From contig OY754977.1 in NCBI GenBank assembly GCA_963576475.1, positions 17,494,033 to 17,558,032 of the forward strand: a DNA stretch of 64,000 nucleotides. The letters run 5' to 3'. The notes beneath the pieces are model-generated. The model had not been told where the DNA came from, searched no databases, and saw only the letters and a list, made by a program, of their open reading frames with translations. Both the position numbers and the translations under genes were made by a program. Positions 57,006-64,000 of the stretch are shown one piece after another; within the stretch, counting starts at the first letter, position 1, and each line of letters starts with the position of its first letter. This DNA is from Molanna angustata. Its lineage: Eukaryota; Arthropoda; Insecta; Trichoptera; Molannidae.

Positions 57006-57938
57006 GGGCCGGTCTTATAAACGTCCGTTAGTTAGATTTCAGACCAAACAAACCGAAATTTGATACAAATGCTCTATATTTCGTCTTATAACAATCCGTT
57101 AGTTAAATTTTAGTAAAATTTTACCGATAGCCTTTACTGACGGTCGGACCACCGATTAAGCGTTCGTTAACGATAAGTTATGAAAGGATTCAGTTTTTTC
57201 ACACTTGTTTTTTTTATGTTGCGGTACATTTTTAATATTACGAATATTTTGAAAAATACTGTTTTATATTTTTTGGATTTTTTATATTGAATTGCTTTTT
57301 TTCGATAGAAAATGTCGGCTGACAGTGATTTTGAAAAACCAAAACGAATTTGATTACAAGATTGTGTTTGACCAAATATTTTATTATTTCAACATGACAT
57401 TGATGACAGTGAATTTCGTTTTATTTTATTTTTTTAAATTTCAAAAAAAAAAAAAATTATAAAAAATGAATGAATAATTAATTGTAACTAGTACCTACAT
57501 ATGCATTAAGTTTTTTAAATGTCATTTTAATGCCATAAATTAGGCATAAATGCTTGTGATATAAGTGAACAAAATCAGTTGAGGCGAGATTTGAACCCGC
57601 GTGCACTGAATTGCTAATCCAGCGCGCTATCTAAATAATAAAGGATTATCACCATTTTTGTAATTTTTGATATTGTTTGAAGTACGCAAAAAGATTAAAC
57701 ACTCTCTGTTTATATATTGCAATGACAGCACCGCTTTATCCATTACAATCCATTATAGTCTATTACACATCTATTGAAAATCCATTGTAGTCTAATTAGA
57801 CTGCAACTGTCAAATAAACGGACAGTTAAAATAGTTTTATAATACCGCCGATAGTAATATCTACTTAGGAACATCCATCCGTTAGTAAATCGTTAACATA
57901 CTTACGAATATTTGGTCTTTCGTTTATAAGACCGGCCC
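57006..57938. mobile_element. PIF/Harbinger-like MITE, 933 bp
   Basis: A perfect 18-bp terminal inverted repeat GGGCCGGTCTTATAAACG at both ends, flanked by TAA (57003-57005 and 57939-57941), the 3-bp TWA duplication typical of PIF/Harbinger. No transposase. Carries a SINE family 1 piece inside. Inserted in a Helitron family A copy. Confidence 0.88.
57536..57640 (-). mobile_element. SINE family 1 fragment within the MITE
   Basis: AGGCATAAATGCTTGTGATA, TGAACAAAATCAGTTGAGGC, the B box reverse GAGATTTGAACCCGCG and GCTAATCCAGCGCGCTA match the family on the minus strand. The A-box end is cut. Confidence 0.7.
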
Positions 57939-58269
57939 TAAGTGTGTCTGTGTGTGTCCCCTTATAACTTTTGATCCGCTAAATGCACAAAGCCCAAAAT
58001 TTCAGAAATATGTAGGTACACTATCTACGGTGAATAATTTGATATATAAACTTCATACATACATATATAGCAGGAAGTCGCTTATATATTCGGGGTTGGA
58101 AAAAAAGACTGACCTCCATAAAATCCCATCCTGACATGTTTTGTAAAGATAACCAATTATTTTAAAATACCATATAATTTGGATTAAAGGGTTGGTAGTT
58201 TGGTAAGTGTTCTTCAATTATACATACGATCGATATCGACAATTGAATCTCATGTGTTACATGCAAATA

Positions 58270-60032
58270 TTTTTTTGTTGATGATTTTTATGTTTATCAG
58301 TTGAAAATGTATTAATTCGGGCGAGGCAGCGGTGAGACCCAAGCATGAGCTCGATCAGGACAACATAAAGAACTGAAGATAATAATGGTTCATTTTCGCT
58401 CCGCATAAAAGTGTGCATTTGGCGGGCTGCGTCTGCGCTTTAGGTTGGTGATTCACTCCGTTACAGGTATTACCGCGATACCTCCTAACGTTTATGTTAC
58501 CTTGGTATCAGGAACACCCAAGTGAAGAAGATTCGCGGAACGTTTTGCGTCCTCGTATGCTCGTCGAACAAATCTGCTTACCACACGAAACCACTAAAAA
58601 TAATGGTGATTGGACAATTATTGGATTTTAATGTAAATTATATTTAAGCCTCTAACATTGGTCAGATTTTGTGTCCCATGCACAAGAATTCTCTGAATTG
58701 CATAAATAATAAAATAAGATATTTAATTATTCATAAACTTTCATTATACTTAAAGTTAATGTTATTGTTATTTGATAGTTACATTAAATAAACAAGAGCG
58801 GATCTTAAAATTAAAATTAATAAATAATGGTTATTTTATGTAAGGAAAGAGAGGAAATCGAAATGAGAATAAAAAAAAATATGTAGGTGCCTGGGGAAAA
58901 TGTATAAATAGTGTTATGGGGTCTCAATTTTGATTAAGAGTATTTGTGGACTTATTTCGATTTGCTTATTATGATAATACATGAAGTGATCTTTTATTAT
59001 ATTTTGCTTGATTTTCGGTAATCTCTACTGTTTGACAATGATATGTAAATTGGCCGATTTTCATCAATACAACATTACTTTTTTTTCAATTAATTTTTGG
59101 CATTCCAAAAAGTTTCTTTAAAATGATTCGATTTTCGTGGACTAACAACCATGCAACCATACTTAGTTAAGTTGACAGTACATTTTATGTAATTTGTCTC
59201 AATATTTCATTTATATACTCTCCAAAATATTGATGAATAAAACTTAGATAATTATGTTTAGAAGAAAAGTTCGTAATATTTCCAATCTAGAATGGGTATC
59301 TTTCGTACCATTGTCATGTGGGTTCATTAATCACTTAATAAATCATGAAAATCTTCCGGTCATTCCGCGTCATCAGAAATTACACCACGGTCCACCGACT
59401 GGCTCCCATTTATTATCGAGATCCTATCAGTTGGAGGTGGTGGGCTGGAGGGCGGTTTATCATTTCGCACACATTTCACCTCCACAGCAAGTTCTCCTCT
59501 GCCTCTTTCTTCATTTTCCGCCCAATTTATTAGGAGAGGAATGACCGTCGACTAGGCCCAATGAATCATACTAAATCATTTCGCCAAGACACTTCGCAGT
59601 CGAGATTAGACTTAAGTTGTTGTATGTAGGTATGTAGCCCAAATCTCCTGCAAAATGTTATGACATTGTTGTTTTTACTCAAACAGTATCTTATTTATCA
59701 TCCACCAGACATCTTTATATACGTTCATCTATAATTTTAATATTACGCGATCATGAGCAGTCCATGAGTTGAACAATTTATTGAAGCTGCCGAGCACAAT
59801 AAATAAAGTAAAATAAAATCATTTTAACTTATATAAAATTTTTCATTATTTGTAGTTCAATTTAGTGATCGTTGTATTTATCTCTAGTGTAACAAAAACT
59901 TTATTTTTTTCTCGTTTTGTTGGCTTCCTTGGGTTGGAAATTTAAGCAGTACAATATCCTCTTCTTCTTCAGTTTAATTCGAAAGTCAATTTTATTTCAA
60001 CAAACACATTATACAGATTACACATATACACA
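58270..60032. other. Spacer with two GC-richer blocks
   Basis: 58320-58600 is CpG-rich (GGCGGGCTGCGTCTGCGCTT is typical) and 59270-59560 holds a 96-codon plus frame (MFRRKVRNISNLEWVSF...). Neither shows recognised protein motifs, splice pairs or repeats within this window. They are the least explained non-repeat segments here. The rest is AT-rich. Confidence 0.3.
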
Positions 60033-60330
60033 ATATCACGCCATGTACCTACCTCATGATGGGATCGGCAGAGATAACTCAATGCCCTTTTTTCTATTTT
60101 GATAAGCATCCATCGCCTCTTCAAATTTCATGTATTTCATGTATATAAGTGTTTGTATGTTGTTGAAGATTCTAACATTTCCCTCTTTCAGAATATCGTT
60201 CACAATGTTGTGCCATATTTTTTTTCTTGGACGACCCTGACCCCTCGTTCCATTTCTGTCAGCTTTGTATATTTTCTTTGTTATACGTTTTTCATTAATT
60301 TTTTAGTGGCCAAACCATCTCAACGTTTCG
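60033..60330 (-). mobile_element. Decayed copy of the 19.9-kb LINE
   Basis: TCACGCCATGTACCTACC, GCAGAGATAACTCAATGCCC, TTTCAGAATATCGTTCAC, TTCTTGGACGACC and GGCCAAACCATCTCAACG follow the order of 19977-20265. Reading frame lost. Confidence 0.7.
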
Positions 60331-60400
60331 TTCTATTAATTAAATGTTTTTGATGTAGTGAATCACATTAAAAAAGATTTAGATCTAACGAGAACAATAA

Positions 60401-60688
60401 TTATTTGCTTCGGAACATATCTTGTGGGATTGTTCCCACCCAATGGTGTTCTCTCTTATAGATCGGAGCTCCTCGTTGCTGTCCGTGGGCCTCTTTAAGG
60501 TTCCATTGGTCATGCGGACTTTGTGATTTCAAAGAACAAATTAAAGTTGTGTCATAGTTATGGGGCCTTCCTATTGGTAGGTTTCCATTAAGTATTTTTT
60601 TACAGAGAACTTGGTCACCCCTCTGATGCTTTTTGTTTAAAACGTGAATTTTCCATTCATTTCCATTTGTCGATTGTTCTTTTCGCAC
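60401..60688 (-). repeat. Dispersed repeat G, 95-codon open copy
   Basis: An open minus frame containing LNGNLPIGRPHNYDTTL and HDQWNLKEAHGQQRGA. The section around PIGRPHNYD matches 15795-15885 (plus). Since a second degenerate copy exists, this is a mobile-element fragment rather than a host gene. Its class is unknown. Confidence 0.5.
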
Positions 60689-60690
60689 TT

Positions 60691-61625
60691 TGGTGCCGAG
60701 ATTGCCAATATAATGGTTTCCATGAGATACTTTTCATGCTATGCATTTTCATGTTTCTTGTCGTTCACTTAGCATTCTGCGAAGGGGCCGTTTACAGTTC
60801 CCATGTGCAGAAAGAGTGGTGGTAGTAGCGATAATTATTTGCAAATTATTTGAGTAGAGGTCAAAATTCTACCGTTATTCATTCACAATCTTGTAAAGTC
60901 AGTAATAAACTACAGTTCTTTAGAAGAATAACTCTAGTCCTGTGACAGTCTTTCGTCTCACGAATGTGAAGATAAATTGAAATATGATCAAGAAATTGAC
61001 TGACTGGCTATATTATTACAATGTAGGTGATGGTAGGAAATAAGGAATCAGGAATGTGATCGATGTTTTCCCATGGTCTGGACCAGCGGAGTATGTAACG
61101 AATATCAGATCTGTTGAGTTGTGTGAGTCTGTAAGGATGTGTGCGTTGTGTGACCTTATCACGGCTTGATTTCATCTGCCATATAAAACAGTGCCGTGTC
61201 GCATAGTGTTAGCCTTACACGATCCAAGTATCTACCTACTTTTGATACATTAACATCCAAGTACTTATTCATTTATCAGATGTTGCCAACTAAATTTGAT
61301 TGAAAATCTAAAAGTATTTCAAAGAAGTAGTCAGTACCTAGATATGATTATTTATTCATGGGTCTAGAAGCTTTCCTGAAAACGCACCCGTAATTCTTTT
61401 CAAGATCACCAATCCTAAGATTAGATTGGTGATCTAGAAGCGTCAGTGGTCAAACTAATTTATCAAGTGGAAAAAAGTTAAATAATTGTTTTTACTTATT
61501 TTAAGTAATAATATTATTGGTATATAACAGAAGTAAAATAGTTTCTGTAAGGGAAAATTGTGTGATCAACTTCATATTGTATGTGTCTCTATAGAAAAGT
61601 GTATTTTTTACTCTCTACTTCTATC
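60691..61625. other. AT-rich spacer
   Basis: No gene seen. A short perfect palindrome, AAGATCACCAATC and GATTGGTGATCTAG, lies near 61400-61440. Confidence 0.45.
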
Positions 61626-61740
61626 TTCCTCAAGAGGTAGGCAGTGAGAACCGAACACCGTATTCTTCTATCTTAAATTGACACATACGTCGCCTCATGA
61701 ACATTGATGCACTGTCTCATACATGCTCATCTTGCTAGCA
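61626..61740 (-). mobile_element. Decayed 3' end of the 19.9-kb LINE family
   Basis: GGTAGGCAGTGAGAACCGAA, CGTCGCCTCATGAACATTGA and CTGTCTCATACATGCTCATC follow the order of 19997-20095. Confidence 0.7.
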
Positions 61741-62299
61741 ATGCAATTTTACTTAAAATTGCTCAACAGGTATCATGTAAAAAATACATACTATGAGTTT
61801 CGTGACAATGTTTTTGTGTGTATGGTGTATTGTGAAAACTGTTGTCCTCAGGGAATCTTATATTTGTTTAAGAATCTAATAGAAATGTACTTCATAAAAA
61901 TGCATTTAGAGATTGTCAACATTTCAAGAAGAAAAAAATGAACGCTTTCTATGGTGTGGAGAGTTTAGTGTTGGCCACAACCTACTCATTTTGCTAGTAC
62001 TATCAATATTTTTAATGGAATGTTTATATCGAACCCGATATTTTTAGTCCAGCTTACAAATCGATTCGCTTCTGATCAATGAATCATCTTCAATATTTAA
62101 GTACAAGATATAATGAAGTATTCATATGAAAAATTCAATAGTTGACCATCTCTGTATTAAGTCCAAGGTCTGTGTCACGATTTCGATATCGTAGCCTGTC
62201 CTTTGAAATACTGCGACAAAAATGTCGATCGCGTGCGACAAACAATCGTTAAGGAAAGGTTTAGTCAAAAGATGCTTAAAAATCTTTGAATGAACATAC
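61741..62299. other. AT-rich spacer
   Basis: Nothing supported on either strand. Confidence 0.45.
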
Positions 62300-62475
62300 T
62301 TAGAAATATGGTGACAGGGTCTGCTTTCTGGGTCCTACTTCTCCACTTTGCTCTGTTCTGGGATTCATACTCGGTGATTTCGCATGATTCAGCATCTCGC
62401 CTAAACACGTTACGCCATCGAAGATTTGATCTTCTAACCCCATATCGTCCCAATTGATGATTTTGAAACCGATTC
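62300..62475 (-). pseudogene. LINE C-terminal fragment, frame open
   Basis: The minus frame NHQLGRYGVRRSNLRWRNVF, RRDAESCEITEYESQNRAKW and RSRTQKADPVT lies within an open frame at 62265-62546. This is the end of a LINE polyprotein (RW...RD...Q-R-W-RSRT-KADP pattern). 5'-truncated. Confidence 0.75.
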
Positions 62476-62486
62476 GAAAATGATTC

Positions 62487-62680
62487 ATGCAATTTTTTTT
62501 TTAAAGAAAAAATGAGTATGTCCTTGTTAAACAAGTACATATACATCTTCCTACGTTCCCTAAAATAAGCAAATAAATGCTTGTGCTTAGGTGAACGAAA
62601 TCGGTCGAGGCAGGATTCGAACTCGCGACCACTGGATTACTAGCCCAGCGCGCTAACCGCTCTGCCACCGACCCATCTGA
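62487..62680 (-). mobile_element. SINE family 1, best copy
   Basis: The minus strand gives the head TCGGTGGCAGAGCGGTTAGC, then GCGCTGGGCTAGTAATCCAG, the B box GCGAGTTCGAATCC, the body CTAAGCACAAGCATTTATTT, AACGTAGGAAGATGTATATG, AAGGACATACTCATT and an A-rich tail at 62490-62512. The flanks GAAAATGATTCATG (left) and GAAATGATCCATC (right) look like a mutated target duplication. An internal polymerase III promoter is expected from the boxes. Confidence 0.85.
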
Positions 62681-63122
62681 AATGATCCATCATTGTTTTA
62701 TTAATCTGAATCGTATTCATATTTATTCTTGCAAAGCGGCTAAATTCAATCACTTGATGAATGACCTGGTTCCATGTTTTGATCTTGTCAATGTTCTTGA
62801 ACAGATTGAAGGGCTTTGGCGGTTGTAGATCCTGTAGATCTCTGGATTTTCTAACCTCCACGCATTCTATTTCGACGACAGTGTTTTGGCAATATATCCA
62901 CAATAAATATTGGAGGATGTTTTGCTAACAGATCGACGACAGGCGATCATTAAATATGGATACGTTGGTTCTCGTAGAAGTCCATATATAGTATGCGCGA
63001 AATTCATGAACCTCATAAAATAACTTGGGTAATACGTTACATAGGTATCTTTGATAGAATCAATGTAGGAATACGTTTTAAATTTAATGATGGACGAAGT
63101 TTTTATTTTGTAGAATTCCATT
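62681..63122. other. Spacer
   Basis: No supported gene. 84- and 87-codon minus frames look random. Confidence 0.4.
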
Positions 63123-63319
63123 ATAAGTTATATCTATAATTAAAGGTAAACCACTTTTTGATTCTACATGAATTTTATTATGAGCGATAGGCCTATTTCG
63201 CCTTGTTAGGGCATTTACTAGCTTATTTAATGCCCTAGCAAGGCGAAATAGGCCTATCGCTCATAATAAAATTCATGTAGAATCAAAAAGTGCTTTACTT
63301 TTAATTATAGATATAAGTT
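63123..63319. repeat. Near-perfect hairpin with 88-bp arms
   Basis: 63127-63215 pairs with 63229-63316 with only a few mismatches (for example TAAAGGTAAACC versus TAAAAGTAAAGC), leaving a loop of about 13 bases. Conserved core CGATAGGCCTATTTCGCC and its complement. No terminal motif of a known MITE class recognised. Confidence 0.92.
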
Positions 63320-63399
63320 TTAAAATAAGATTTAAATAATGATTTGTCTGTTTATTTGGCCTAGATAAATACTTATAGAATTAGACTTAGAAGCGTCGT

Positions 63400-63560
63400 C
63401 AGACGCCAGGTGAGGTGGGCTGATGCCTGATGACATAAAAAATCTGCTGGAAGGAGATGGATGTAGTGTGCCCAGGGCAGGAAATTGTGGTAGATCAAGG
63501 GGAAGCCTATATTTAATAATGGATTTGACAGTCTGAAGAATAAAAAGAGTTTAAAAAGTA
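63400..63560 (+). mobile_element. LINE C-terminal fragment, decayed
   Basis: The plus text RRQVRWADA, KSAGRRWM, CAQGRKLW and a later GKP.FNNGF parallels GRPQTRWSDD...GGWMWSAQDRELW at 49092-49385, with several stops. Confidence 0.6.
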
Positions 63561-64000
63561 GGTTGTTTAGTATGTTATGATATTCATATAAATCAAATTA
63601 AGTTTTTAAGGTAGGTAAGTTAGTAAGTTTTCAGCCCATCGGTGCATTATATGTAGGTAATTCCTTGTACGTATATGTTTATTATCGTTGTACGAAACAT
63701 GATCACACAAAGCTCTCAGAGAAGCAGAAAGCTCGATGTTTCCCCGTTAATCTAGCACTCTGCTTATCTTTCCAAAGTTGTTTTACACGGTTTATATTCA
63801 TACCACGTACCTATAATATGTATATATTTTAGGACAATACGTGCTACATAAAATATTTAGAATTTAATATAGTTCATAAATATTTAGAACAATGAGTTTG
63901 AAACTTTTTACAGAAATAATTCTTGGGGCACCTTCAGTCAAATTTTCAATAGAATATACCTACAATTGTGTTAAAAATGATCAGTAACTTAACATTATAT
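63561..64000. other. AT-rich spacer to the window end
   Basis: Nothing supported on either strand. Confidence 0.45.

Larger units (their letters stand above)
56965..58269 (+). mobile_element. Helitron family A, copy 6, split by a Harbinger MITE
   Basis: The left piece TTTTTCCAACTTAGAATTAGGAGTAG matches the region before the GT tract (key words TTTTTCCAACTT and AGGAGTAGA). After the MITE the right piece resumes GTGTGTCTGTGTG, CCCCTTATAACTTTTGATCC and runs to CTCATGTGTTACATGCAAA. The CTAG end is mutated. Left and right pieces join exactly at one TAA once the MITE is removed. Confidence 0.75.

Overview
This window looks like non-coding, repeat-packed nuclear DNA from an insect. It is AT-rich, has no bacterial-style gene layout, and carries non-LTR retrotransposon remnants, tRNA-derived SINEs, small Helitrons, hAT- and PIF/Harbinger-like MITEs and foldback elements. 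Short TAGGTA/TACCTA words recur throughout, a look I associate with lepidopteran and some hemipteran genomes; the order is inference. I found no intact host protein-coding gene. The longest open frames are a damaged LINE reverse transcriptase (about 8.6-10.5 kb, minus) and shadows of a GC-rich minisatellite (23.1-24.6 kb).

Layout. 0-5 kb: a GC-richer start ending at a good splice donor (possible leader exon), AT-rich DNA, a candidate minus-strand LTR with TATA and initiator, and a 586-bp MITE. 5-16 kb: SINEs, a perfect 6 x 108-bp satellite, a 5'-truncated LINE with reverse transcriptase, a hAT-like element, and SINEs broken by LINE fragments with exact target duplications. 16-29 kb: a Helitron nested in another repeat, a terminal-inverted-repeat structure holding two LINE pieces, foldback hairpins, the 18-bp minisatellite, a degenerate ELTVPW-type reading frame and a second Helitron. 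29-43 kb: LINE tails, a SINE inside a LINE, a tandemly duplicated repeat, and two Helitrons head to tail 6 bp apart. 43-56 kb: LINE C-terminal fragments (one interrupted by a 200-bp CACTG element), microsatellites, a diverged Helitron and a 245-bp foldback. 56-64 kb: a triple nest (SINE in Harbinger MITE in Helitron), more LINE and SINE pieces and a near-perfect 88-bp-arm hairpin.

The dominant family is a roughly 1-kb non-autonomous Helitron: 5' TC, 3' CTAG, insertion next to T, a small hairpin just before the 3' end, a 13-bp subterminal inverted repeat and an internal GT tract. Seven full, partial or interrupted copies are present. No transposase, Rep/helicase or complete LINE is present, so everything here would have been mobilised in trans. 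Host signals are limited to a few possible splice sites (222/223 plus; a 51-nt open exon candidate at 42498-42548 minus) and are weak. Calls were made by eye, so family names are approximate while internal matches, inverted repeats and target duplications were read directly.
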